Positions 7,842-16,845 of a stretch of 49,369 nt of DNA are shown here, in pieces. The notes beneath the pieces were generated by a model, which saw only the letters and a list, made by a program, of their open reading frames with translations, had not been told where the DNA came from and made no database searches. The stretch comes from Roseibium aggregatum IAM 12614 (GTDB taxonomy: Bacteria > Pseudomonadota > Alphaproteobacteria > Rhizobiales > Stappiaceae): positions 1-49,369 of the forward strand of contig NZ_AAUW01000031.1 of assembly GCF_000168975.1 (NCBI RefSeq). Direction: 5' to 3'. The stretch's first letter is position 1, and each line of letters opens with the position of its first letter. The position numbers were made by a program, and so were the translations under genes.

Positions 7842-10019
7842 TCAGATGGAACCGATTGTCTTCAGCTTGATCCGCGGATGCACCTCCGCCTGGCTCATGA
7901 TCGTCGTATGGGCGCGGAAGCGCTCGACGATGGAGCGTACAAACGGACGGGTCTGCGGTGAGGTCAGCAGCACGGGAACCTCGCCCTGCTGGGCAGCGTG
8001 CTCGAACGCATCGCGGACACTGCCGACGAATTCCTGCAGCTTGCTCGGCTGCATGGCGAGCTGACGGTCGTCACCCTCGCCGATGATGGATTCCAGGAAA
8101 GCCTGTTCCCATTTCGGCGACAGGGCGATCAGCGGCAGATAGCCGCCTGGCGCCAGATTGGCGGCGCAGATCTGCCTGCCGAGCCGGGTGCGCACGTGTT
8201 CGGCAATGGTGTCCGTGTTACGGGTCATCCCGGTCGCTTCGGAAACGCCCTCCAGAATGGTACCGAGATCGCGAACCGAAATCCGCTCGCCCAGCAGCGT
8301 CTGCAACACCCGCTGGACACCGGAAACGGTGATCTGGGACGGGATCAGGTCTTCGACCAGTTTGGCCTGCTCGCCCTTCAGCTCCTTCAGCAGCTTCTGA
8401 ACGTCGCCATAAGTCAACAGCTCGCTGATGTTGCCCTTGATCGTCTCGGTCAGGTGGGTGGAGAGAACGGTTGCCGGATCCACCACCGTGTAACCACGCA
8501 AGGATGCGTCCTCGCGGTATTGGGCTTCCACCCAGGTCGCGGGCAACCCGAAAGTCGGCTCGGTGGTATGTGTGCCCGGCAGCTTGACCTGCCCTCCGGC
8601 GGGATCCATCACCATGAAGTGGTTCGGGTAAAGCACGCCGCGGCCGGCTTCGACCTCCTTCACCTTGATGACGTAGTCGTTCGCGCCGAGCTGAATGTTG
8701 TCGAGGATGCGCACCGGCGGCATGATCACGCCCATGTCGCCCGCAATCTGGCGGCGCAGGGCCTTGATCTGCTCGGTCAGAACGTCGTTATCGCCCGTCG
8801 CCTTGCCGTTGATCAGCGGCAGCAGGGCATAGCCAAGTTCGATGCGCAGTTCGTCCATCTTCAGGGCATCGGTAATCGGCGGCTCGGGCGGTGGCTTCGG
8901 CGCGGCTTCGACGGCCTTGACCATTTCGGCCTTGGCGGCTTCCTTCTTCTTTTTCGAGCCGACGGAAAAGGCCAGATAGCCAGCAAGACCGGCAAGGCCG
9001 AAGAACGGGACCATCGGCATTCCGGGAAGCAGCGCCAGGATCATCATCACCGCCGCAGACATGCCCAGTGCCTTCGGATAGCCGGTGAACTGGCTGGTCA
9101 GCGCCTTGTCGGCGGCGCCATGAACGCCGGCCTTGGAAACGAGAAGACCTGCGGCTGTCGAGACGATCAGCGCCGGGATCTGAGAGACAAGACCATCACC
9201 GATGGTCAGCAGCGTGTAGTTGTTGGCCGCCTCGGTGAAGGTAAGCTCCATCTGGGCAACGCCGATGAAGATCCCGCCGAGAATGTTGATGAAGGTGATC
9301 AGAAGGCCGGCGATGGCATCGCCGCGCACGAATTTGGACGCACCGTCCATGGCGCCGAAGAAGGCGCTTTCGTCCTCCAGCGCCTTGCGGCGAGACTTTG
9401 CTTCCGCCTCGTCGATGAGACCTGCGGAAAGATCCGCGTCGATCGCCATCTGCTTGCCAGGCATGGCATCCAGGGTGAAGCGCGCGGCGACTTCCGCGAT
9501 ACGGCCGGAACCCTTGGTGATGACGACGAAGTTCACGATCACCAGGATCGCGAACACGATGATCCCGATGACAAAGTTCCCGCCCATGACAAGATTGCCG
9601 AAGGACTGGATGACGTTGCCAGCCGCCGCCGTTCCTTCATGGCCATTTGCCAGGATCAGCCGTGTGGAGGAAATGTTCAGACCAAGCCGCAGCATGGTCG
9701 CGATCAGCAACACTGTCGGGAAAGACGAGAATTCGAGTGGCCGCTGGATGAACAGGCCCGTCATGAGGATCATGACCGAAAAGATGATGGATACCGCCAG
9801 GAACGCGTCCAGCATCATGGGCGGCATCGGCAGGATCAGGAGCGTCAGGATGACGAGAATGCCGGTGGCAAGACCGACGTCACCTCGGCGCAGGGTGTCA
9901 AACACCTCCTGAAGGAAGGGGAAGGCGGCAAGACCGGTAGCCGCGGCGGGCGCAGCCGTCTGCTGCTCCGCTGAGGGGCCTTCCGTTCTGCGCTGTTCGC
10001 CTGCCGCCGTGTCCGACAT
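7842..10019 (-). CDS. flhA: Flagellar biosynthesis protein FlhA
   Basis: FlhA is the 725-residue inner-membrane export-gate protein of the flagellar type III secretion apparatus. The N-terminal half contains about eight hydrophobic segments, beginning with LATGILVILTLLILPMPP near residue 50. The FHIPEP family signature RIAEVAARFTLDAMPGKQ lies near residue 170. The C-terminal half is the soluble domain that docks chaperone-substrate complexes. The linker between them is rich in lysine, alanine and proline (residues about 355-380). It is the last gene of the fliF-to-flhA block, 77 bases after flbD. Confidence 0.97.
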   Translation of the reverse strand: MSDTAAGEQRRTEGPSAEQQTAAPAAATGLAAFPFLQEVFDTLRRGDVGLATGILVILTLLILPMPPMMLDAFLAVSIIFSVMILMTGLFIQRPLEFSSFPTVLLIATMLRLGLNISSTRLILANGHEGTAAAGNVIQSFGNLVMGGNFVIGIIVFAILVIVNFVVITKGSGRIAEVAARFTLDAMPGKQMAIDADLSAGLIDEAEAKSRRKALEDESAFFGAMDGASKFVRGDAIAGLLITFINILGGIFIGVAQMELTFTEAANNYTLLTIGDGLVSQIPALIVSTAAGLLVSKAGVHGAADKALTSQFTGYPKALGMSAAVMMILALLPGMPMVPFFGLAGLAGYLAFSVGSKKKKEAAKAEMVKAVEAAPKPPPEPPITDALKMDELRIELGYALLPLINGKATGDNDVLTEQIKALRRQIAGDMGVIMPPVRILDNIQLGANDYVIKVKEVEAGRGVLYPNHFMVMDPAGGQVKLPGTHTTEPTFGLPATWVEAQYREDASLRGYTVVDPATVLSTHLTETIKGNISELLTYGDVQKLLKELKGEQAKLVEDLIPSQITVSGVQRVLQTLLGERISVRDLGTILEGVSEATGMTRNTDTIAEHVRTRLGRQICAANLAPGGYLPLIALSPKWEQAFLESIIGEGDDRQLAMQPSKLQEFVGSVRDAFEHAAQQGEVPVLLTSPQTRPFVRSIVERFRAHTTIMSQAEVHPRIKLKTIGSI

Positions 10020-10096
10020 TTCTGTTCTGGTATCCTGTGACCGCCGCCCGGATCACCGGGCATTCTCAGTCTTTGTTATGGTTCCTGCCGGTCCGA

Positions 10097-11449
10097 TCAG
10101 GCCCGGGCTTCGCCCGGTCCGGGAACGCTTATTCCCTCATCGGTATATTGATTCAGCTTGTTGCGCAGCGTCCGGATTGAAATACCCAGTATTTTTGCAG
10201 CATGGGTGCGGTTGCCCAGGCAGTGATCGAGCGTGTCGAGAATGAGGTCACGCTCGACATCGGCAACGGTTCGCCCGACGAACGACCGCGTGACGGCCTC
10301 GGCCGTCTGTGCGGCGCGCTCCGCGGCCCCCTTGGACACAGTCAGCGGCGTGCCGTCCGGCATGCGGATCGCTTCCACGCCGATTTCGCCGCCGGACGCC
10401 AGCAGCACCGACCGGTGCATGGTGTTTTCCAGTTCCCGAACGTTGCCCGGCCACGGATTGGACATCAGCGCCTGGCGGGCTTCCACGGACAGCGGCCGCA
10501 CCGGCATGCCGTTGGCTTCCGAGTAGTGCTTTATGAAGAACTGGGCGAGTTCCATGATGTCCGCCGGCCGTTCACGCAGTGCCGGCAGCTTCAGGTTCAC
10601 CACATTGAGGCGGAACAGCAGGTCTTCCCGGAAATGCCCCTGCCGCACGCTTTCGGCAAGATCCCGGTTGGAGGTTGCCAGAATACGGATGTTGACCGGA
10701 ACCGGGCGCGTGCCGCCAACGCGGTCGATCACCCTCTCCTGGATCGCGCGCAAGAGTTTGGCCTGCAGGCGAACGTCCATTTCCGAGATTTCATCCAGCA
10801 GCAGCGTGCCGCCGTCCGCTTCCTCGAACTTGCCGATCCGCCGGGCAACCGCACCGGTGAAGGCCCCCTTCTCGTGGCCGAAGAGCTCGGATTCCAGAAG
10901 ATGTTCGGGGATCGCCGCACAGTTGATCGAGATAAACGGCTTGGACGCCCGGTTCGAACACTTGTGCACATGGCGGGCGATGACTTCCTTACCCGTACCG
11001 CTTTCACCGGTGATCAGCACCGAGGCATCCGACGGCGCGACCTGTTCGGCAAGCTTGACCACCGATGCCATGGCATCGTCCCGGTAGATCAGATCGCCCC
11101 GCTCCTGGGCGACAGCCGCCAGCACTGCGGCGATCAACTCCGGATCGGGCGGCAGCGGAATATATTCCTTCGCGCCGGCCCGGATGGCGGAGACCGCTGC
11201 CTGGGCATCCGTTTCCACGCCGCAGGCCACCACTGGCACGTGAACACGTTCGTTCTGAAGTTTCTGGATCAGCCCGGCAATGTCGAGATGAACCTCGACC
11301 ATCAGGAGGTCCGCGCCGCGACCGGAGCGAAGCACCTTCAGGGCCCCTTCGATATCGTCCGCATGGGTGACCTGAGCCCCGCCCTGCATCGCGATCTTGG
11401 AAGCCGTCGTCAGCTGACCGCCGAGCGTTCCGACAATTAACAGCCGCAT
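10097..11449 (-). CDS. flbD: Sigma-54 activator of flagellar genes, FlbD
   Basis: FlbD is an NtrC-family transcription activator for late flagellar genes. The 450 residues comprise a receiver-like domain (1-120), an AAA+ domain with Walker A GESGTGKE near 145, the sigma-54 contact loop GAFTGA near 200, Walker B GGTLLLDEISEM near 215, and a C-terminal Fis-type helix-turn-helix (AAKILGISIRTLRNKL). The receiver is degenerate: the phosphoacceptor position reads LLMVEVHLD, with Glu52 where Asp is expected, and the acidic pair near the N-terminus is replaced by VGT. In Caulobacter, FlbD activity is tied to the partner FliX rather than to ordinary phosphorylation, which fits. FliX is not in this window. 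Confidence 0.95.
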   Translation of the reverse strand: MRLLIVGTLGGQLTTASKIAMQGGAQVTHADDIEGALKVLRSGRGADLLMVEVHLDIAGLIQKLQNERVHVPVVACGVETDAQAAVSAIRAGAKEYIPLPPDPELIAAVLAAVAQERGDLIYRDDAMASVVKLAEQVAPSDASVLITGESGTGKEVIARHVHKCSNRASKPFISINCAAIPEHLLESELFGHEKGAFTGAVARRIGKFEEADGGTLLLDEISEMDVRLQAKLLRAIQERVIDRVGGTRPVPVNIRILATSNRDLAESVRQGHFREDLLFRLNVVNLKLPALRERPADIMELAQFFIKHYSEANGMPVRPLSVEARQALMSNPWPGNVRELENTMHRSVLLASGGEIGVEAIRMPDGTPLTVSKGAAERAAQTAEAVTRSFVGRTVADVERDLILDTLDHCLGNRTHAAKILGISIRTLRNKLNQYTDEGISVPGPGEARA

Positions 11450-11461
11450 CCGTTACTTTCC

Positions 11462-11797
11462 CTATCGATCCGTCTTGATGATTTCAGTCATGGTCACACC
11501 CAGCTTGTCTTCCACCAGGACGACTTCGCCACGGGCGACCAACCGGTCGTTCACATAGATATCGATGGCTTCCCCCACCTTCCGGTCGAGTTCCAGAACC
11601 GTTCCGGATGCCAGTTTCAACAGGTCCGACACATGCATTCTGGAGTGTCCCAGGACAGCGGAAATTCGCACGGGAACGTCGAACACGGCTTCAAGGTCGG
11701 CCGCGGATTGCGGTACATGCGTTTCGCTATCGTCGAGCCGGCGCTCCGGCGCCTCGAGCTCGTCGAGCGGAATGTTATGGTCTTGCTCGTCGCTCAT
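11462..11797 (-). CDS. fliN: Flagellar motor switch protein FliN
   Basis: FliN is a 111-residue component of the cytoplasmic C-ring that binds FliM and FliH. The C-terminal SpoA domain is clear: FDVPVRISAVLGHSRMHVSDLLKL, then GTVLELDRKVGEAIDIYVNDRLVARGEV. The first 35 residues are acidic and less conserved. It overlaps the end of fliH by four bases (ATGA) and ends 12 bases before flbD, so translation is probably coupled. Confidence 0.95.
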   Translation of the reverse strand: MSDEQDHNIPLDELEAPERRLDDSETHVPQSAADLEAVFDVPVRISAVLGHSRMHVSDLLKLASGTVLELDRKVGEAIDIYVNDRLVARGEVVLVEDKLGVTMTEIIKTDR

Positions 11798-12486
11798 GCG
11801 TCAGTTTCCTTTTCCGCCGACGTGTCGGAGGTCTTGCTGCGTCTTTCCGCGCTTCGCCCGCGCAGGTAGGAACGAATGCTGGCATCGATTTCGGCTTCGA
11901 TCGCCTTGCGATCGCGTCTGATACCGCCGTCGGCCCACTCGATGTGGCAATCACCACGGCCGATGTCCGGTTCGCCGAGGATGACCAGCCGCCCCTCGAA
12001 GCCCTTCTCGTGAATGATCGGATCCACCTGGGCCTTCAGCGCCTCGACATCCTTCTCCGCGATCCGGATGACAAGATGTGGCGCCTTGCGCAACGGTCCG
12101 AGGCATTCTGACACCAAAGCCACCGTCTCTGCCAGCGGCTGGCGCGCAATCAGATGGGCACACAGGCGTCTGGCCACAAGAAAAGCGAGGCTGATGGCAT
12201 CTTTCTCGCGATCCGTCACCTGACCGTCCAGGGTTTCCAGAACGCGGGCAACGGAATCGGCAAGATGGCTGACTTCGGCCGTGAGCAGGGTTTCCTGCTT
12301 GGTCTGCAGGTCCTGAAGCGCTTTCACGCGGCCTTCCTCGAAAGCCTGAGCCTTTGCCTTCTTCAGGATTTCCTCATGCTGGGCAACCGGAATCATCGGT
12401 ATCTCCGGCTCGACGGGTGCGACCTCTTCCGGCACTTCAGGCTCGGAAAAGTCGACGTTGAACAGAAATTTCGATGGGTTGGTCAT
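11794..12486 (-). CDS. fliH: Flagellar assembly protein FliH
   Basis: FliH regulates the export ATPase FliI and links it to the C-ring protein FliN. The protein has about 230 residues, with an acidic proline-rich N-terminus (EPEVPEEVAPVEPEIP), a coiled-coil centre and a conserved C-terminal domain (GRLVILGEPDIGRGDCHIEWADGG). The start is uncertain: ATG at 12486 gives the family-like MTNPSKFLFNVDF, but an ATG at 12525 overlaps the fliG stop as TGATG and would permit coupled translation. It corresponds to flbE in Caulobacter nomenclature. Confidence 0.88.
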   Translation of the reverse strand: MTNPSKFLFNVDFSEPEVPEEVAPVEPEIPMIPVAQHEEILKKAKAQAFEEGRVKALQDLQTKQETLLTAEVSHLADSVARVLETLDGQVTDREKDAISLAFLVARRLCAHLIARQPLAETVALVSECLGPLRKAPHLVIRIAEKDVEALKAQVDPIIHEKGFEGRLVILGEPDIGRGDCHIEWADGGIRRDRKAIEAEIDASIRSYLRGRSAERRSKTSDTSAEKETDA

Positions 12487-12524
12487 GCGTCCCATTTTGC
12501 TGTAAGTGCCTGCCGTTTGCCGCA

Positions 12525-13571
12525 TCAGTAGATGATTTCATCCTCGCCCTTGGACTTGGAGATCATGATCTCGCCTTTTGCCGCCAGGTCCTTGGCCTTG
12601 TTCACCATGCCGGTCTGCGCTTCGTCCACGTCGCGCAACCGCACGGGTCCGAGCGCATCCATATCGTCCTGCAGCAGCTTTGCAGCGCGCGACGACATGT
12701 TGCCGAAGAAGAATTCCCTTGCCGTGTCCGTGGACCCCTTGAGCGCAATGGCCAGGGCGTCCTTTTCGACGTGCCGCAGCAGCGTCTGTGCGCTGGCCGC
12801 GTCGAGCTTCAACAGGTCGTCGAAGGTGAACATCAGCGTCTTGATGCGGTCTGCCGCTTCCCGGTTGTCCTCTTCCAGGGCTGCCAGGAAGCGGGCCTCG
12901 GTCTGCCGGTCGAAATTGTTGAAGATCTCCGCCATCATCTCGTGACTGTCGCGCCGCGAGGTATTCGTGAGGTTCGACATGAATTCCACGCGAAGCGTCT
13001 GTTCCACCTTCTCCAGAACTTCCTTCTGGACGGCGTCCATGCGCAGCATACGGCTGACCACTTCAAGCGCCAGTTCCTCCGGCAGGATGCCCAGCACCCG
13101 CGCAGCATGGTCGGAATTGATCTTCGAGAGTACCACCGCGACGGTCTGCGGATATTCGTTCTTGAGGTAGTTGGCGAGAACGTTTTCCTGCACGTTGGAG
13201 AGCTTCTCCCACATGTTACGTCCAGCAGGCCCCCGGATTTCCTCCATGATGATGGAGACCTTGTCGCCCGGCAGAAAACTGGCGAGCAGCCGCTCGGTCG
13301 CATCGACGTTGCCCGTCAGCGAGCCCTTGGAACTTACACGGCGCACGAAGTCCTTGAAGAGGTTCTCCAGCATGGTCGGCGTGACCGGGCCAAGGTTTGC
13401 CATGGCGGCAGACACCTGGCGAACCTCGATCTCGTCAAGCTTGGCCCAGATCGGCGCACCGTGGGACTCGCCAAGCGCGAGAAGCAGAACGGCTGCCCGT
13501 TCCGCTCCCTTCAGCTCGCGCTCTTCCTCGTCAGCGCTGACCTTGAGCTGTTTCTGGAGTTGATCGTTCAC
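12525..13571 (-). CDS. fliG: Flagellar motor switch protein FliG
   Basis: FliG is the 348-residue rotor protein that binds the MS ring and interacts with the stator. Conserved parts are visible in order: the N-terminal domain with AAVLLLALGE near residue 30, the middle domain with YPQTVAVVLSKINSDHAARVLGILPE near 140-165, and the C-terminal torque helix region FTFDDLLKLDAASAQTLLRHVEKDALAIALKG, followed by a conserved tail. It begins three bases after the fliF stop and overlaps the longest fliH frame. Confidence 0.96.
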   Translation of the reverse strand: MNDQLQKQLKVSADEEERELKGAERAAVLLLALGESHGAPIWAKLDEIEVRQVSAAMANLGPVTPTMLENLFKDFVRRVSSKGSLTGNVDATERLLASFLPGDKVSIIMEEIRGPAGRNMWEKLSNVQENVLANYLKNEYPQTVAVVLSKINSDHAARVLGILPEELALEVVSRMLRMDAVQKEVLEKVEQTLRVEFMSNLTNTSRRDSHEMMAEIFNNFDRQTEARFLAALEEDNREAADRIKTLMFTFDDLLKLDAASAQTLLRHVEKDALAIALKGSTDTAREFFFGNMSSRAAKLLQDDMDALGPVRLRDVDEAQTGMVNKAKDLAAKGEIMISKSKGEDEIIY

Positions 13572-13573
13572 TG

Positions 13574-15187
13574 TCAGGCCGCCTGTTCATCCAGCCAACC
13601 GCGGACGATGGTCACCGCTTCGGTCGGGTGGTCCTTGATCATGTCGCCCACTTTGGCAATCGAGCTTGCCTGCATCGCCCCTTCCTGTTTGGCCTGTTCC
13701 AGCCATTCGATCACGAATTCGTCTTCCACGGCTTCTTCCTGCGGGACTTCCGTTTCTATCACCAGCGTACCATCCGGACCGATCATCAGTTCCTGCGGCT
13801 GCTTTTCTTCCGGTGTCACGATGCGGCGCAGCAGCGGGCGAACCACGAACAGCAGCAGCATAACCGCGATCAGGAACAGCACACCCAGTTCGGCAAAGCG
13901 GATGATGTCGTTGCGGGTGAAGTCGAACAGGCTGTCGCTTTCTGCAAGCAGGTCGTCCTGCGGCGGAAGCGCGAACTGCAGGTTCACGACTTCAACGACG
14001 TCGCCCCGTTCAGAATCGAACCCGACGGCGGAGCGTACCAGAACGGCGATCCGGTCCAGCGTTTCCTGAGACCGCGGCGTGTAGGTGCTGCCGCCATTGC
14101 CATCCGGCTGATAGGTGCCGTCGACCAGAACGGCAACGGACAGCCGCTTGATCTTGCCGGCCTCGACAACCTCGGTCCGGGTCGAATGGGAAATCTCGTA
14201 ATTGACGATTTCCTCGGTGACGGACGAGGTGTCCCGCTCCGCACCGCCCTGACCGGCATCCGCATTCGGCAACTGGTTGGCAACGGTAACCTGCCCGTTC
14301 CGGGACACGGCGGAAGAAGCCTCTTCCTTGGACTGGGTGGAACGTACCACCTGTCCGTCCGGATCGAAGGTCTCGGTGGTTTCCGTCAGGCGATTGTAGT
14401 CGACTTCCGCGTTGACGCGCACCCGCGCCCGGCCCGGCCCGACGACGGAGTTGAGAATTTCCTCGATCTGGTTGCGCAGCCGGCCTTCAACCTCGACAGT
14501 CCGCTCCTGCAGCGAATTCGTCAAAAGGCCGTCTTCGTCGTTGCCCACGCCGGAAGCCAGCAGGCGGCCGCTTTCATCGACGATGGAGACCCGGTCCGGC
14601 TCGAGGCCGTCAACGGCTGTGGCAACAAGGTGCTGGACCGCACGGATCTCACCCGGACCAAGCGCGCCGCGAACGTTCAGCACGATGGAGGCCGACGGCG
14701 GACGGCGGTCTTTCTGGAAAAGCTGGCGCTCGGGGATCACCAGATGAACGCGGGCCGCGCGGATACGGTCGAGAGACCCGATCGTGCGGGACAGCTCGCC
14801 TTCCATGGCGCGCAGGTGGTTGATGTTCTGGACGAAGCTTGTGGCGCCGAGCGTGTCTGACCGGTCGAAAATCTCGTAACCGATCGAACCGCCGGTCGGC
14901 AGCCCTTCGGCGGCCAGTTGCATGCGCAAACGGGCAACCTGTTCGTTCGGAACGAGAATCGAGGCCCCCTGCCGGGCGATCTCGAACTGCACGCCCTGAC
15001 TTTCGAGCTGCGAAACGATGGCCGCCGAATCTTCCAGCGTCAGCTCATTATAGAGCGTCGTCATCTGGGGTGCCGTCACCCGGAAGATGATGAACGCGAA
15101 GACGCCGACAAGGATGGCAGCGACTGCCCCCATTGCAGCAATGCGCGCCGCCCCCAGGGTTTTTATGAATTCAACAAGTCCGTTCAC
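13574..15187 (-). CDS. fliF: Flagellar MS-ring protein FliF
   Basis: FliF forms the inner-membrane MS ring on which the flagellum assembles. The roughly 537-residue protein has a transmembrane segment near the N-terminus (AAILVGVFAFIIF) and another near the C-terminus (VLFLIAVMLLLFVV). The ring-building YscJ/FliF domain lies between, with LRAMEGELSRTIGSLDRIRAARVHLVIP. The acidic cytoplasmic C-terminus binds FliG. The start is taken as GTG at 15187 (VNGLVEFIKTLGAARI); an upstream ATG at 15253 would add a cysteine-containing extension unlike the family. A perfect CtrA box lies about 100 bases upstream. Confidence 0.94.
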   Translation of the reverse strand: MNGLVEFIKTLGAARIAAMGAVAAILVGVFAFIIFRVTAPQMTTLYNELTLEDSAAIVSQLESQGVQFEIARQGASILVPNEQVARLRMQLAAEGLPTGGSIGYEIFDRSDTLGATSFVQNINHLRAMEGELSRTIGSLDRIRAARVHLVIPERQLFQKDRRPPSASIVLNVRGALGPGEIRAVQHLVATAVDGLEPDRVSIVDESGRLLASGVGNDEDGLLTNSLQERTVEVEGRLRNQIEEILNSVVGPGRARVRVNAEVDYNRLTETTETFDPDGQVVRSTQSKEEASSAVSRNGQVTVANQLPNADAGQGGAERDTSSVTEEIVNYEISHSTRTEVVEAGKIKRLSVAVLVDGTYQPDGNGGSTYTPRSQETLDRIAVLVRSAVGFDSERGDVVEVVNLQFALPPQDDLLAESDSLFDFTRNDIIRFAELGVLFLIAVMLLLFVVRPLLRRIVTPEEKQPQELMIGPDGTLVIETEVPQEEAVEDEFVIEWLEQAKQEGAMQASSIAKVGDMIKDHPTEAVTIVRGWLDEQAA

Positions 15188-15284
15188 GAATGCCCGCCCG
15201 CATCTGAAACATGTCCTTGCCGTTATTATTGGAGTCGGCCGGACACGCCACACCTTCGATGGGCAAAATTTGCCGCCCAGGTGG

Positions 15285-15299
15285 TTAACAAGTGGTTAA
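15285..15299 (-). promoter_or_regulatory. CtrA-binding box upstream of fliF
   Basis: TTAA (15285-15288), the spacer CAAGTGG and TTAA (15296-15299) match the CtrA consensus exactly. It lies 98 bases before the chosen fliF start and fits the known control of early flagellar operons by CtrA in alphaproteobacteria. The surrounding 15188-15426 region holds no gene. Confidence 0.75.
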
Positions 15300-15426
15300 C
15301 AAAACCTTTCCAATAAAGGCGGATCGGCCGATTTCTGCCATTTCCATTAATGCAAACTGCAACTGAGGTGGGGAAAAACTGCCTACTTCATTAATATTTG
15401 GATAAGTTTCTCACAGAGGGCAAGCC

Positions 15427-15456
15427 AAATAAAAAGGCCGGCAGAGCCGACCCTTT
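15427..15456 (-). terminator. Rho-independent terminator of sciP
   Basis: On the minus strand GGTCGGC, the loop TCT and GCCGGCC form a 7-bp stem (15436-15452), with one G-T pair, followed by TTTTTATTT. It lies 40 bases after the sciP stop and before the CtrA box of the fliF promoter, separating the two transcription units. Confidence 0.75.
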
Positions 15457-15496
15457 GATTGCGCCTTTGAGCGCGTTGCAGAAACTTTGTTCCGGA

Positions 15497-15772
15497 TCAA
15501 TTTCGATATTGCTGGATCCGGGTCGCTCGAAGCCCGGCAAGGCCGTGCTTTTCAATCGAGCTTTGCCAGGAGAGAAACTCCTCAACTGTCAGAGTGTACC
15601 TCTGGCAAGCTTCTTCAAGGGACAACAGGCCACCGCGAACTGCGGCAACCACCTCTGCCTTGCGGCGGATGACCCACCGCTTTGTCGAAGTCGGAGGCAG
15701 GTCCGCGATGGTTAGCGGGCTCCCGTCCGGTCCGATGACATATTTTACACGCGAACGAATGTGTTCGGTCAT
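15497..15772 (-). CDS. sciP: CtrA inhibitor SciP
   Basis: SciP (DUF1153 family) is a small DNA-associated protein that binds CtrA and blocks its activation of transcription in swarmer-phase cells. The 91 residues match the family throughout: KYVIGPDGSPLTIADLPP at the N-terminus, TKRWVIRRKAEVVAAVRGGLLSLEEAC in the centre, and a helix-turn-helix ending YTLTVEEFLSWQ. It lies directly upstream of the CtrA-boxed fliF promoter, in the same orientation but with its own terminator. A CtrA-like box 55 bases before its start suggests that CtrA drives its own inhibitor here. Confidence 0.95.
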   Translation of the reverse strand: MTEHIRSRVKYVIGPDGSPLTIADLPPTSTKRWVIRRKAEVVAAVRGGLLSLEEACQRYTLTVEEFLSWQSSIEKHGLAGLRATRIQQYRN

Positions 15773-16155
15773 TGTACTCTCACACTAACCATGACCAAGG
15801 CTGATTTTGAGACTACAAGATGACGCTTAACAAACGCCTAAAGCAAAATTGTGTTTTTATTAACTATAAAATCGAAATTTAATGAATGATATTTAGGATT
15901 TGGGAAAGATAAACCGTCCAATTCTAAATAGTATTATATGAAAGCGTTAACCATATTTACCTGCTCGTGCAATTTGCAAGGCAATTCGGTTAACTGGAAA
16001 ATTGCAGCACGCCCCCGCCGCACCTCAATCGCACATTTTATATGCCGGCAAATGTCCATCGTCCGCCGCAGCGCCTCGGAAACGCCCGCAAAGCGCAGAA
16101 AACCGCCCCGGATTGCTCCGGCGCGGCTTTCAAAAAAAATAGTTTGACGGGACGA
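15773..16155 (-). promoter_or_regulatory. AT-rich sciP promoter region with CtrA-like box
   Basis: This gene-free stretch is much richer in A and T than its surroundings. TTAA-N7-CTAA at 15827-15841 is one base from the CtrA consensus. Further TTAA motifs lie at about 15860 and 15946 without correctly spaced partners. The right part holds the terminator of the fliK-flgD unit. Confidence 0.5.
16097..16126 (-). terminator. Rho-independent terminator after flgD
   Basis: On the minus strand a 10-bp stem with one mismatch (16117-16126 pairing with 16103-16112) closes a 4-base loop and runs into TTTTC. It begins 30 bases after the flgD stop codon. Confidence 0.7.
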
Positions 16156-16815
16156 TCAGGACGGACGGGCGACCGACACCACGGAACTGACCGGGAATTC
16201 CTGACTGCCAACCTTCAGCACCGCCTCGCCGCTCGACCAGTCCACGCTGTCGACGACGCCGGATACGGTCGTTTTGACGGTTTCCGGGCGGCTGGAGGCG
16301 TCCTTCATGTCAAAGGAGATGGTGTAGAGCCCGTCGACGGCCTGCTGACCGGAGTCCGTCTGCCCGCCCCAGTAGAAGGTGCCATCCCCGGCAGCCAGTT
16401 CGATTTCGCCGCTGTAGACGATGGAACCGGCGCTGTTGCGGATCTCGAACTCGCCTGTCGCGTCTTCTTCCAGACTGTAGCTCCAGCTTGCCTTGCTGCC
16501 GGAAAGGGTCGTGGTGGACGCATCGGCGGTGACTTCATTGCCGATGTAGCTGACGTAGCCCATGCTCTGGTTGCTGGTCAGCGAGGCGATGATTTCTTCC
16601 AGGTTCTGGTTCTGCTTGATGGCCTGTTCGACACTCGAATACTGCACAAGCTGATTGGTGTATTCCGCCGAGTCCAGCGGATCCAGCGGATCCTGGTTCT
16701 GGATCTGGGTCGTCAGGATGCTGAGGAACAGTTCGTAATCGGCGATCAGGCCTGCCTGGCTGGTTGCCGAGCCGCTCTGCGACGATGCTGCGGAAGTTGG
16801 AGAAACAGTTGTCAT
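16156..16815 (-). CDS. flgD: Flagellar hook cap protein FlgD
   Basis: FlgD is the scaffold that caps the growing hook and is exported through the flagellar secretion system. The 219 residues show the FlgD signature FLSILTTQIQNQDPLDPLDSAEYTNQLVQYSSVEQ near residues 30-64, followed by the Ig/tudor-like beta domains with GTFYWGGQTDSGQQAVDGLYTISF. The serine/threonine-rich N-terminus is typical of exported axial proteins. It lies 30 bases after fliK and is probably cotranscribed with it from the sigma-54 type promoter. Confidence 0.95.
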   Translation of the reverse strand: MTTVSPTSAASSQSGSATSQAGLIADYELFLSILTTQIQNQDPLDPLDSAEYTNQLVQYSSVEQAIKQNQNLEEIIASLTSNQSMGYVSYIGNEVTADASTTTLSGSKASWSYSLEEDATGEFEIRNSAGSIVYSGEIELAAGDGTFYWGGQTDSGQQAVDGLYTISFDMKDASSRPETVKTTVSGVVDSVDWSSGEAVLKVGSQEFPVSSVVSVARPS

Positions 16816-16845
16816 TTTTCACTCCTGAGACGGCAACCCGCCCCG

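Noticed and set aside
7998..9974. Long plus-strand open frame opposite flhA
   Set aside because: Composition is rich in histidine, glutamine, arginine and glycine and it is fully antisense to flhA, whose protein is unmistakable.
10202..11440. Plus-strand open frame opposite flbD
   Set aside because: Shadow of flbD caused by high G+C third positions.
12474..14860. Two long plus-strand frames opposite fliG and fliF
   Set aside because: Both are antisense to confident genes and show no domain-like segments.
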